Shown in pieces: positions 6,713 to 15,029 of a DNA stretch of 51,217 bases (positions within the stretch are counted from its first letter, which is position 1; each line of letters opens with the position of its first letter). The stretch is from contig NZ_FRFF01000046.1 in assembly GCF_900143625.1 (NCBI RefSeq), forward strand, positions 1 through 51,217, written 5' to 3'. A model generated the notes under the pieces. It was given only the letters and a program-made list of their open reading frames with translations. It was not told where the DNA came from and did no database searches. Both the position numbers and the translations under genes were made by a program. The DNA comes from Nocardiopsis sp. JB363. Lineage in GTDB: Bacteria > Actinomycetota > Actinomycetes > Streptosporangiales > Streptosporangiaceae.

Positions 6713-7012
6713 ATGCCCGCCACCACCCAGGTACGCACCTACACCGTCCGCGAGGGCCTGCTCGATGAATGGGTCCGGCGCTGGCAGGAGGAGATCGTCC
6801 CCCTGCGCCTGAAGTTCGGCTTCTGCCTCGGCGGCGCCTGGATCGACCGGGAGCGCCACCACTTCATCTGGGAGATCTCCTTTGAGGGTCCCGAAACCTT
6901 CGCCGAGCGCAACCGCCACTACTGGGACTCCCCCGAACGCGAAGCGATGGCCCTGAACCCCGAGGACTACCTGCTCTCCACCGACGTCCGCGAAGTCACC
7001 CGGGTCTACTGA
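6713..7012 (+). CDS. NIPSNAP-like small ferredoxin-fold protein
   Basis: A 99-residue protein with QVRTYTVREGLLDEWVRRW at the start and FIWEISFEGPETFAERNRHYWDS in the middle, the hallmarks of NIPSNAP/dimeric alpha-beta barrel proteins. GAAAGG sits seven bases before ATG 6713. It closes the rightward gene set that began at 2092, 68 bases after the second methyltransferase. Proteins of this fold can act as small monooxygenases or binding subunits; no specific role can be read here. Confidence 0.75.
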   Translation: MPATTQVRTYTVREGLLDEWVRRWQEEIVPLRLKFGFCLGGAWIDRERHHFIWEISFEGPETFAERNRHYWDSPEREAMALNPEDYLLSTDVREVTRVY

Positions 7013-7319
7013 CCCCTTCCTTCTCCCGCCTCTTGGCCCGGCCAGATGCGGACGAACAGATCACGTTCCAGAATAGAAACGCAAACCATCTCTTCCTCAC
7101 TCTCAACAGACAAAAGCGAACCCTTCAAAAACACACCACACCGACACGTTCTTCCCTGTTCAACACGGCTACACCCACCATGGATCCTCCAGGGCCGGCA
7201 AGGAAGATCGGTGTGGCTCAGCGAAACAGAAAAGCCACTCGGATTCGGCTGAGTTCCGTGTTAGCTTTTTCGGCAGGCGTGCTCGACCCCCTCGACCGGA
7301 GCACGCGGAAGGGAAGGCC
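7013..7319. other. Non-coding spacer ahead of STAND module B
   Basis: A 307-base, relatively AT-rich interval with no supported gene. It carries GTGTTA at 7258-7263, 57 bases before the module B start. A similar GTGTTA occurs at 14700-14705 before module C, so these may be equivalent promoter elements. Confidence 0.45.
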
Positions 7320-7589
7320 ATGTCACGCCCTTGGGAGGCGGATCCGACCGCGGGGATGCGACGTCGGTTGGGCAGGCCACCCGCCGAGTTGGGCACCACG
7401 AACAACATCGACAAGTGTCCGGACATCTGGGAGCTCGACAATGGCGACATCGCCGTCATCGGTCGCGACCTGACCGACTCCTACGCTCCACGCCTACCTG
7501 AGGGCGTGGCCATCGCGGAAGACGAACGACTGGTCATCATCCCTCGCTCCACCCTCATCTCCGCGAAACCGGACATCGACGATGCTTGA
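7320..7589 (+). CDS. Small Cys-Pro protein, copy B
   Basis: An 89-residue protein beginning SRPWEADPTAGMRRRLGR, then CPDIWELDNGDIAVIGRDLT and VIIPRSTL. It is very similar to the copy at 14757 and more distantly to that at 2092. GGAAGGGAAGG lies just before ATG 7320. It overlaps the next gene by eight bases, indicating translational coupling with DUF6879. Function is unknown. Confidence 0.85.
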   Translation: MSRPWEADPTAGMRRRLGRPPAELGTTNNIDKCPDIWELDNGDIAVIGRDLTDSYAPRLPEGVAIAEDERLVIIPRSTLISAKPDIDDA

Positions 7590-8193
7590 CACCATCACCT
7601 CCCTTCCCGGTGACCACCTGGACCTCTCCAGCTACGACGACGACTTCGGGCCCCGCTTCCGATCACTCCGAAACGCCGATATCCAAAAGCTCGAACGGCA
7701 GCAGGTCTTCCACCAGCCAGAGAACGAAAGCTGGCTGGCCTTCCAACGGGGCCACCGGGAGGAATCCCTGCGTCAGCTGGAAGCGGACCGTCCCGGCCTA
7801 CGTGAGCTGTTCTCACGACTTGCCCGGATCGGATGCCGGGTTCAGCGGGTGCGAGTCGTGGACGAACCCATCTCCACCTACCTGCTGTGGGAACTCCACT
7901 CCCTACGGATTCGCGCCCAGTGCGGCGAGGACATCCGGGTCATCTCCTCCGAACCACTCTCGGCCTTCGAGCGGGACCGGCCCGTGCCGGAGATCGTCAC
8001 CCTGGGGGAGGAAGTGACCTACCGGATCCTCTATGCCCCCCGGGGAGAAGCCGAGGGCGCGGTCCGCTACCTCGACCCCGGCCTGACCGCGCGGTGTGCG
8101 GCCCAGATCGCGTCCCTGCACCGGCGAGCCGAGCCCTTGGAGCCCTACTTCGTCCGCGAGGTGGCACCAAAGGACGTGTCGGGTGCCCGGTAG
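7582..8193 (+). CDS. DUF6879 family protein, copy B
   Basis: A 203-residue protein with VRVVDEPISTYLLWELHSL (about 91-109) and CGEDIRVIS (about 114-122), matching the family core. It is strongly similar to the copy at 15022 across its length and less so to copy A. It overlaps both the gene before it (8 bases) and the one after it (11 bases). The tight linkage suggests that the Cys-Pro protein, DUF6879 and the STAND ATPase are made as a unit. Confidence 0.85.
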   Translation: MLDTITSLPGDHLDLSSYDDDFGPRFRSLRNADIQKLERQQVFHQPENESWLAFQRGHREESLRQLEADRPGLRELFSRLARIGCRVQRVRVVDEPISTYLLWELHSLRIRAQCGEDIRVISSEPLSAFERDRPVPEIVTLGEEVTYRILYAPRGEAEGAVRYLDPGLTARCAAQIASLHRRAEPLEPYFVREVAPKDVSGAR

Positions 8194-10645
8194 ACCAGAT
8201 CCCGCCGACCCTGCTTCCGATGGTGCGGCCGACGACGAACAGCGGCCCGGCCACGGCACCCGGTCTCGGATGTCCGACGTCTCCGGAAAGGCGGTCCAAG
8301 CCAGGGATGTCCGCGGCGGGGTGCACTTCCACACGGGCGGTTCGCAGCACTCCGCCTCTCCCGTACCAAGGCAGCTGCCCGCCGACGTGCGCGGATTCGT
8401 CAACCGCACCGGTGAACTCGAAGTACTCAGCAACCGCCTACCCGGTACCGGCGAACGTTTTGAGGCCACGATGCACGTCATCGTCGGCACCGCCGGTGTG
8501 GGCAAGACCGCCCTCGCCCTGCACTGGGCGCACCGGGTCCGCGACCACTTCCCCGACGGACAGCTCTACGTCGACCTCCAAGGCTACGGACCCGGCCTGC
8601 CCATGGCACCGGGCCAGGTGCTGGAGTGGTTCCTGCGAGCCTTCGGTGTCGCCACCGAATCGCTACCACCCGAAACCGAGGGCCGTGCCGCCCTCTACCG
8701 TTCCTCTCTGGCCGAGAAACGGGTCCTGGTCCTGTTGGACAACGCCGCGAACGCGACCCAGGTTCGACCACTCCTGCCCGGCTCCGCCGACAGCGCGGTG
8801 GTGATCACCAGCAGGGATCGATTGTCCGGGCTGGTCGCCAGGGACGGGGCCCAGCGGCTCACCGTTCGGACACTGGAGCCGGCCCAGGCCGTGGAACTGC
8901 TGGAGTACGTCACCGTCCACCACCGGGCCAAGGACGACCCCCGAGAAGTGGTCGAACTCGCGCGATTGTGCGGCCGGCTCCCGTTGGCCCTGCGCATCGC
9001 CGCCGAACGGGCGGCCGGCCACCCGCACATGCCCTTGTCGGACCTCATCCAGGACCTGCGCGACGAGTCCGGCCTGTGGGACGCGCTGGCCACCGATGAC
9101 GAGGAGGAGGCCGACGCGGTCCGCACCGTCTTCGCCTGGTCCTACCGGGTCCTGCCCCAAGAGGCGGCGCGCCTGTTCCGCCTGCTGGGCCTACATCCTG
9201 GGAGGGACTTCGGAACCGGTGCAGCGGCCGCCCTGACCGACCTCCCCACGCGCCGGACCCGGCGCTGCCTGGACACGCTCGTCGGTGCGCACCTGCTGGA
9301 ACAAAGCGGAGCGGACCGCTACCGGTTCCACGACCTGATCCGCTCCTATGCGATGGACCAGGTGCGCGACGAGGAGACTCCCGAACTACGAAGTGCGGCC
9401 CTGGAGCGACTCCTGACCTGGTACCTGCGCACCGCCTACGCGGCGGTCCAGGTCGTGGACTCCAACCTGCGCCGACCCGAGCCGGACGAGATCCTCACCA
9501 GCCACGAAACCGGCTCTCCCAGCGGGCATACCGACGTGGTCTTCACCGACAACTCCGACGCACTGCGCTGGTTCGAGCTGGAGGAGGCGAACCTGATGGC
9601 CGCCGCGAAGGTGGCCACCGACCAGGGCTGGGATGGCATCACCTGGCGGTTCCCCCACGTGCTGGGGCACTTCCCCGTACATGGAAAGCCGTGGATCAGG
9701 ATGCTCGGCCACGGCCTGGCGGCGCTGCGAAGAGACCATCACCCCCGGGCCGAGTCCGACCTGTGGGAGGGGCTGGGCATAGCCCACCTCCAGGCCGGCC
9801 GGCCCGACGAAGGCATCGAGCACCACACCCGCGCGCTGGAACTGAGACGGTCACTGGGGGACGAACGTGGGGTCCTCATGTCCTCGAACGCCCTAGGTCT
9901 GGCGCGTCTACGCGATCGCGGGCTCGACCGGGCACGCGAGGACTTCGAAAGTTCCCTTACTGCCGCCAGAGACCTCGGTGACCGATTGTGGGAGGGGATC
10001 GCCTTGGGCAACCTGGTCCGCTGTCTCCTTGAGCTGGGACAGCGGGAGGAAGCGGTGGCCCTGTCCGACCAGGCTTTGCGCATCCACCAAGAGACCAAGG
10101 ACCAGGCGAGCGAGTTCGCCTGTCTGACCGCCGTGAGCGCGGCCCGGAGGGAAGAGGGTCAGGCCGAGCTCGCTCTGGTCTTGACGCAGAAGACCTTGGG
10201 CATCGCCCACGACCTCGACCTCACCATCTACGAGGGGTTCGCCCACCTGGAACTGGGCCGAACGCGCGCGATGCTCCACCACCACGAAGAGGCCTTGGCC
10301 CACTTCCACGAGGCGGCGACTCTGCACCGCTCGATCGACGAACACGTCCGTGAGGCCGAGTCCTTCGAGGGCGTGGGCGAGGTCTATCAAGCCCTCGAAC
10401 GCCCGGATGAAGCGGTGCGCTTCTTCCGGCAGGCGGCCAACGGCTATCGAAGACATGGGGCCCGGTGGAACCTGGCCATCTGCCTGGCTCGTCTGGCCAC
10501 CGTGTTGGAGTCCTCAGATGAGCATGGCAGCGCCCTCGAACACCGGCGCGAGGCCCTCACGTCCCTGGACGGATTCACCGATCCCCGCGCCGAGCGCCTA
10601 CGCGAACAGATCACCGCCCATGTCCCAGGCGACGCCACGCCCTGA
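8183..10645 (+). CDS. NB-ARC/TPR STAND ATPase, module B
   Basis: An 820-residue AfsR-like STAND protein without a SARP DNA-binding domain. The N-terminus carries GKAVQARDVRGGVHFH (about 35-50). NB-ARC follows, with Walker A GTAGVGKT (about 102-109), Walker B LVLLDN (about 182-187), ITSRDRLSGL, and GRLPLALRIAAERAA. A winged-helix region (about 310-420) and TPRs (about 530-810) complete it. Such ATPases are signal-gated switches in regulation or conflict systems. I start at GTG 8183, overlapping the DUF6879 stop. The segment TRSRM before the first ATG is conserved in the module C paralogue, which argues that translation begins upstream. Confidence 0.85.
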   Translation: MPGRPDPADPASDGAADDEQRPGHGTRSRMSDVSGKAVQARDVRGGVHFHTGGSQHSASPVPRQLPADVRGFVNRTGELEVLSNRLPGTGERFEATMHVIVGTAGVGKTALALHWAHRVRDHFPDGQLYVDLQGYGPGLPMAPGQVLEWFLRAFGVATESLPPETEGRAALYRSSLAEKRVLVLLDNAANATQVRPLLPGSADSAVVITSRDRLSGLVARDGAQRLTVRTLEPAQAVELLEYVTVHHRAKDDPREVVELARLCGRLPLALRIAAERAAGHPHMPLSDLIQDLRDESGLWDALATDDEEEADAVRTVFAWSYRVLPQEAARLFRLLGLHPGRDFGTGAAAALTDLPTRRTRRCLDTLVGAHLLEQSGADRYRFHDLIRSYAMDQVRDEETPELRSAALERLLTWYLRTAYAAVQVVDSNLRRPEPDEILTSHETGSPSGHTDVVFTDNSDALRWFELEEANLMAAAKVATDQGWDGITWRFPHVLGHFPVHGKPWIRMLGHGLAALRRDHHPRAESDLWEGLGIAHLQAGRPDEGIEHHTRALELRRSLGDERGVLMSSNALGLARLRDRGLDRAREDFESSLTAARDLGDRLWEGIALGNLVRCLLELGQREEAVALSDQALRIHQETKDQASEFACLTAVSAARREEGQAELALVLTQKTLGIAHDLDLTIYEGFAHLELGRTRAMLHHHEEALAHFHEAATLHRSIDEHVREAESFEGVGEVYQALERPDEAVRFFRQAANGYRRHGARWNLAICLARLATVLESSDEHGSALEHRREALTSLDGFTDPRAERLREQITAHVPGDATP

Positions 10646-10859
10646 CACCGCTGACCGCCGGCCCTCTCCTCAGGCGCCGGAGCCGGCCCGCAATACGTTC
10701 CAGGTGTTGGACCGCTTCGTCCCCGAAGCAGGCCGGTTTCTCCAGCTCGGCGAACAGTTCCACGTACGTCGCGATGTCGGTGGTACCGGTGAGAGTGGCC
10801 GTGGCGGTTTCGGTGTCGACCATGACCTCCTGGGAACACTGCCTTCGGTGCGGTATGCC
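10611..10859 (-). pseudogene. C-terminal relic of an HTH/DUF5753 regulator
   Basis: The leftward frame here contains VMVDTETATATLTG and then ATYVELFAELEK and GDEAVQHLERIA. This lines up with the C-terminus of the regulator at 2818-3681 (VLVETIGAELCLTEE, then YVRMFDELSRSAL and IRLVESV). An in-frame stop at 10860-10862 removes everything upstream, so no HTH or intact DUF5753 domain remains. It could be an independent small protein starting at ATG 10823, but decay of a regulator once linked to module B is likelier. Confidence 0.45.
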
Positions 10860-10920
10860 TCAGCACCCGCGCTACCCGGCTGGGCCTGCCGTACCTGGCG
10901 GGCGGGAGTTTCCCGGTGGT

Positions 10921-10966
10921 CCCCTCCCACGGGCACGATCGATCGCTTCTTCGACCGTGGGAGGGG
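10921..10966. terminator. Hairpin between convergent genes
   Basis: A perfect 12-bp inverted repeat (10921-10932 with 10955-10966) encloses a 22-base loop. It lies between the rightward STAND gene and the leftward DUF4132 gene and can serve either. There is no long T-run. Confidence 0.5.
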
Positions 10967-11029
10967 ATCTCTTCCGCTCGTCGAGCAGGGAGCGGAGTAT
11001 CGTCCGGGCGCGGCCCGTGAACGCTCCCC

Positions 11030-13741
11030 CTACCCGTCCAGTCCACGGCGGATCTGCCTGGTGATGTCCACGTCCTCGATGGTGCTGTCCTTGGCCAGCA
11101 TCAGGGCCTTGGACAGGATCAACGCCAATCGTCCGCCGTCCTGTTCGAAGGGCAGGAACACCCCCGGGCCCTTCTCCCTACCCGAAGGCACCACGCACAG
11201 ATAGGAGTCGTCCGGTTCCATCAGGATGTTGGCGCTGCCCAGGTGGATCCGGTAGGAACGCAGGTCTCCACGCACCCGCAGGAAGCGGCCGTCGATCTCC
11301 AACCGGTCGGCCGCGCCCAGCCGTGGCAGCAGGCCCGCCAGGGCCTCGCGCCGCACCACCGCGTTCTCGGTGAGTTCACCGAAGGCCGCCTGGTGCCAGT
11401 AGGGCCGGTGGGCGCTCTCCCCCTGGTCGACCCATCGGGGGTCCGCGGCGATCGAGGACACCCCCACCGCCAGGTCCACGTCGCGCATCGCCTCCGACAG
11501 CACCAATGCCGGCACCTCCACCAGCGCGACGGCCTCCCGCTCACCCGCACGACGGAAGCGGACCTGGTCGGTGCCGCAGTACCGGACGGGGTCGGTCGCG
11601 CCCTCCTCGGGCAGGGCGATGTCGAGATCGACCTGCCAGGACGTCCCACTCTCCCGGTCGGCGCACAGACGCTCGGCGGTGCCCTCCTCGCCTCCGTGCC
11701 AACCGCCCAGCTGGTGGACGCTCCACCCGCGTTCGTTCAGCAGGGCCTTGGCCTGCCCGTACTTGAGGATGTGGGCGGCGTACCTGTTGGAGTAGACGCG
11801 GGTGGCCTCTTCCGCCGGGGTGAGCAGGTAGATCTCCCGATACGCCTGTTTGAAGGGCTGGGCGAGCTCCCGGTCGGTCAGGTACTCCCGCCACCGGTGC
11901 ACCATCTCCGGGCGGCTCCGCGCGGGGTGCCACAACCGCACCCGGGCGCCGCCGTCCACGGTCGCGGTGTGGGCGGTCTCCACCCCGTCGGGGTCGACCA
12001 AGCGCCAGTGGGCCCCGTCGGATTCGGGCAGCCCGCACGTCCAGGTCCGGCCCTCGTCACCGCTCACCTCCCATAGCAGCCGCCGGGCGAGCGCCCCGGT
12101 GACCGGGTGGTCGAGATAGTGACGGACCCAGGACTCGGCGTCCCACACCCGGCCCTGGGCCAAGAACCCTTCCAGACGGACCCGTTCGGCCGTCACCACC
12201 TGACGCAGTTCCTTGAGTTCGGCTCGCAGCGCCTTGACCTCGTCGGGGTGTGATCCGCGCAGGGCGGCGGGGGGACCCGCGACGGGCCGCCCCTTCACCG
12301 AGACGAAACCCAAAGCGGCACCGCCGTCCGCCTTCAGGAGCATGGTGACAGGGTGTTCGCCCAACCGGTCGGTACGGGTCCCGTCCCGGCCCAGACCGAA
12401 GTCGGGGACGGTGCGTTCCAGCAACTGTTCCCCGCTGACGCCCAACCGGTCGGCGATCGTGTTCAGGGCCTTGTCGATCACCCTGGCCAGGGTCTTCTTC
12501 TTGACCTTCGCGCGAATACGGGCGAGGGCGGCGACCGCCTCATCGGTACCGCGCGCGGCCAGAACGCGGACGCAGGTCGAGGCCGTGCGTTCGGAGCGCA
12601 ACAGCTTGGAGCCGCCCGACCCGGTCCCGGTGAACACCGCGATCCGTTCCAGAAGGGGCAGCGACCAGGCCTCGTCCTCGGATGCCTGTTCCCGCACCGC
12701 CCACACCAGGCCGTTGACGATGTTGTGCACGTGGATCGGGAAGTAGGCCGTGCTCGACTCGTGGTGTTCCCTCTCGACCCGCGGCGTGCGCAGCACCACC
12801 TCGACCAGTCGCCGCACCACGTCCTCCGCTTCGGGGAGCGCGGCCAACCTGCGCTGAAGTCCTTCGCGCCACTCACGGGTGGGCCGGGGACCCGGCGGCA
12901 GCAGGAGGTGGACGAACAGCTCCGCCAGACCGGGATGGGCTGCCAGTGAGGGTTCGCGTTCACGCAACAGATCACCGAACAGGTCGCCTTCGGGAAGGAC
13001 GTGGTCCAGGGCCAAGGGGGCGCCCAACCGAAGAAGGAGCAGGAGCCCGCGTGCGTGGGGCCAGGGATCATCGGGTCCGTAGTGGAAAAGCTCCTCTCCT
13101 CGCTCCTGGCAGCGCACCCGGTGCTCCTCTAGTTGTTCCACGCACGGAGCCAGGACGGGGTCCGCCACCTGCTCACAGACATGGATGTGGCTGTCTTTGC
13201 CGACGACCCCCCGTGCTTCCGCGTGCATGAGCAGGGAGAGTAGGGCGCTGTCCCAGGGCAGAGCCGCACGGAACAGGGTGGCCACGGCACGGCAGTGGAT
13301 GCGCGAGAAGTAGCGGAGGTGGCGGTCCTGTTCGTCGACCTCGGCGTGCCGGGGATGCCGGGCGTTGATCGCGAGCCAGAGCGCCAGGCGCGGCTTCAGT
13401 TCGTCGTCGCACCGATCGATCAGGGCCCGCACCGGGGTGCCCGCTCTCATCGTGGAGATCCCCTCGTACCCGTCCCAGCCCACACCCGGGACACCGGCGT
13501 GGGGCGGGGCGCACGCGCGCACGATGTGGTCGTACTCCTCGATCAGGTCCGGAAGGCCGGGGGCGTACAACCGGCCCAGGGCGTCCTCCACCTGTACGGG
13601 CAGCGTGCTCCGGTAGGCCCAGGAAGTCCTTCCCATGGCATCGATGCCCGAGGCGAACTCCTCGGCGGTTCGCTTCGCCCACTCCAACGCGGCGGTGGAA
13701 GGGCTGATCGCGGTGAAGGGTGGGGCGGCGGTCCCGGTCAT
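11030..13741 (-). CDS. DUF4132 (MolR-type) protein
   Basis: A 903-residue cytoplasmic protein. The centre carries DUF4132 (for example ELAQPFKQAYREIYLLTPAE at about 640-660, with RYAAHILKYGQAKALLNERGW). The C-terminus, DLRSYRIHLGSANILME to the end, is the companion domain seen in MolR-like proteins. No WGR domain is present at the N-terminus. DUF4132 proteins occur with MoxR ATPases and VWA proteins, but their biochemical role is not settled. The gene begins two bases after the stop of the small Gly-Gly-ended protein upstream, so the pair is an operon. Confidence 0.85.
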   Translation of the reverse strand: MTGTAAPPFTAISPSTAALEWAKRTAEEFASGIDAMGRTSWAYRSTLPVQVEDALGRLYAPGLPDLIEEYDHIVRACAPPHAGVPGVGWDGYEGISTMRAGTPVRALIDRCDDELKPRLALWLAINARHPRHAEVDEQDRHLRYFSRIHCRAVATLFRAALPWDSALLSLLMHAEARGVVGKDSHIHVCEQVADPVLAPCVEQLEEHRVRCQERGEELFHYGPDDPWPHARGLLLLLRLGAPLALDHVLPEGDLFGDLLREREPSLAAHPGLAELFVHLLLPPGPRPTREWREGLQRRLAALPEAEDVVRRLVEVVLRTPRVEREHHESSTAYFPIHVHNIVNGLVWAVREQASEDEAWSLPLLERIAVFTGTGSGGSKLLRSERTASTCVRVLAARGTDEAVAALARIRAKVKKKTLARVIDKALNTIADRLGVSGEQLLERTVPDFGLGRDGTRTDRLGEHPVTMLLKADGGAALGFVSVKGRPVAGPPAALRGSHPDEVKALRAELKELRQVVTAERVRLEGFLAQGRVWDAESWVRHYLDHPVTGALARRLLWEVSGDEGRTWTCGLPESDGAHWRLVDPDGVETAHTATVDGGARVRLWHPARSRPEMVHRWREYLTDRELAQPFKQAYREIYLLTPAEEATRVYSNRYAAHILKYGQAKALLNERGWSVHQLGGWHGGEEGTAERLCADRESGTSWQVDLDIALPEEGATDPVRYCGTDQVRFRRAGEREAVALVEVPALVLSEAMRDVDLAVGVSSIAADPRWVDQGESAHRPYWHQAAFGELTENAVVRREALAGLLPRLGAADRLEIDGRFLRVRGDLRSYRIHLGSANILMEPDDSYLCVVPSGREKGPGVFLPFEQDGGRLALILSKALMLAKDSTIEDVDITRQIRRGLDG

Positions 13742-13743
13742 GG

Positions 13744-14139
13744 TCAGCCACCCACCAGCGGGATGAGCTTGACGAACACGATCTCGGGTTCACCGGTCAG
13801 GTCGACGTTCTCCTCCAGGGACTCCACCTGGCGGTCACCGACGATGAGCACGAACCGCTGCTTCTCGAAGGCCCGCTCGGCCAGATCCGCCTGTTCCTCC
13901 CAGTCCAGGGCCGGCCGCCCGGTCCGCCGAGCCGCGGAGTTGAGTGAGTGCTCGGCGGCGGTGGGGGCCACCAGGCCCTGGAAGGGAAGAGACCCGTCGA
14001 GGTTGTGCCGGGCGACCTCCTCCCGTACGTGTGTCCGGATCAGTTCGCGTGCGCGGATCCGGTCGGGAAGGTCGGGCAGTTCGAGAGCGGGGCCGGGGAC
14101 GCCCAGAGGGCTCTCGACTCGAAGGTGGGCTCGGGGCAT
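13744..14139 (-). CDS. Small protein with ubiquitin-like C-terminus ending in Gly-Gly
   Basis: 131 residues from ATG 14139 (AAGGAAAA upstream); a much longer reading to 14457 lacks support. The N-terminus has a short strand LRVES and a helix RIRARELIRTHVREEVARHN. The C-terminal 40 residues, including FVLIVGDRQVESLEENV and IVFVKLIPLVGG, resemble by eye the last strands of ubiquitin (GKQLEDGRTLSDYNI and LHLVLRLRGG), with an insertion in the middle. The protein ends exactly in Gly-Gly. It is translated directly ahead of DUF4132. A beta-grasp modifier is an inference; it may simply be a partner of DUF4132 with a fortuitous C-terminus. Confidence 0.7.
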   Translation of the reverse strand: MPRAHLRVESPLGVPGPALELPDLPDRIRARELIRTHVREEVARHNLDGSLPFQGLVAPTAAEHSLNSAARRTGRPALDWEEQADLAERAFEKQRFVLIVGDRQVESLEENVDLTGEPEIVFVKLIPLVGG

Positions 14140-14489
14140 GGGGGTGTTTTCCTTTTCTCCACTGGCGCGGGGCATCGCGTGCCGGGCCACGCTAACGGAG
14201 GAGACGGACAAAATCGTGGGGACCGGGAGACGAACCGATACTTTCGAGGGGTGGAGCGCGTTCCTCGGTGGGAGGGCTGGCCCGACCGCCGTGCCACGAC
14301 CAACGGTCGGCATCGGAGCCCACCTCGTTCCTCCTCGATAGGGGTGTGGTGGGGCAGAGATCCCATGAGGGAAGCCCGTGGAAGTCGGCCCCGCCGCGTG
14401 GACGGCCACGGCCCCGGACAAGACCTTCCCTCTGGATGACCACCCCTTGAATGGCATTCCGACAAATCAAACGAAATGCACATGCATTG

Positions 14490-14512
14490 CCCCGCGCATT
14501 TTTAACGCGGGG
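14490..14512. other. Small hairpin with AT loop
   Basis: CCCCGCG (14490-14496) pairs with CGCGGGG (14506-14512) around a nine-base AT-rich loop. It could be a regulatory hairpin or a weak terminator for leftward readthrough. No T-run follows on either strand. Confidence 0.35.
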
Positions 14513-14683
14513 AAACCGGACCCGCACCTGAACCCATAAAGCCGCCGGATACACAGGAACAATCTGTGAAACACCTCCCCTACCTACCATCTCGCGACAT
14601 AGTCGACTCGCCTCGAACCATCCATCCCTCCGCGGAACGACCAGGCGCGAAAGGTGGATCGACCCAACAAACCGGCCACCTGT

Positions 14684-14709
14684 AAATTGACGAAAATTTG
14701 TGTTAATTT
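14684..14709. promoter_or_regulatory. AT-rich operator-like dyad before module C
   Basis: AAATTGAC (14684-14691) and GTTAATTT (14702-14709) form an inverted repeat with seven of eight positions paired around a 10-base centre, 48 bases before the module C start. In a high-GC genome this AT-rich dyad is conspicuous and suggests a regulator site and/or promoter core. Confidence 0.4.
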
Positions 14710-14756
14710 CAATGAGCGCATCCAACCCCCGAAAAGGTGCGTGGAGGGATCCCGCG

Positions 14757-15029
14757 ATGACACCTCGCCCCTGGGAGGCGGACCCCACCGCGACCATGAC
14801 ACGAAGGCTCGGCAGATCCCCGATCGAGTTGGGCAACACGGACCGGGCCAGCGGATGTCCCGACATCTGGGAGCTCGACAACGGCGACATCGCCGTGATC
14901 GGACGCGACCTGACCCAGGCCTACGCGCGACGGCTTCCCCCAGGCTCCGCCATCGCCGAGGACGAACGACTCGTCATCATCCCCCGCAATACCCTGACCT
15001 CAGCGAAAGCGGACATTCCCGATGCTTGA
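14757..15029 (+). CDS. Small Cys-Pro protein, copy C
   Basis: A 90-residue protein beginning TPRPWEADPTATMTRRLGR with CPDIWELDNGDIAVIGRDLT, almost the same as copy B in these segments. I use ATG 14757, which matches the N-terminus of copy B and has GGAGGG upstream, instead of the upstream starts in the same frame. It overlaps the DUF6879 gene by eight bases, exactly as in module B. Function is unknown. Confidence 0.85.
   Translation: MTPRPWEADPTATMTRRLGRSPIELGNTDRASGCPDIWELDNGDIAVIGRDLTQAYARRLPPGSAIAEDERLVIIPRNTLTSAKADIPDA

Larger units (their letters stand above)
14140..14756. other. Divergent regulatory interval ahead of DUF4132 operon and module C
   Basis: 617 bases with no convincing gene; longer frames through it lack ribosome sites and recognisable domains. 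The right half (from about 14455) is AT-rich for this genome and holds a short GC-stem hairpin and an AT-rich dyad (listed separately), so it probably carries the module C promoter. Confidence 0.5.

Noticed and set aside
3647..7012. Classical lasso peptide cluster
   Set aside because: No asparagine-synthetase-like cyclase and no precursor with a Thr-containing leader and Gly/Cys/Ser-Asp/Glu core was found.
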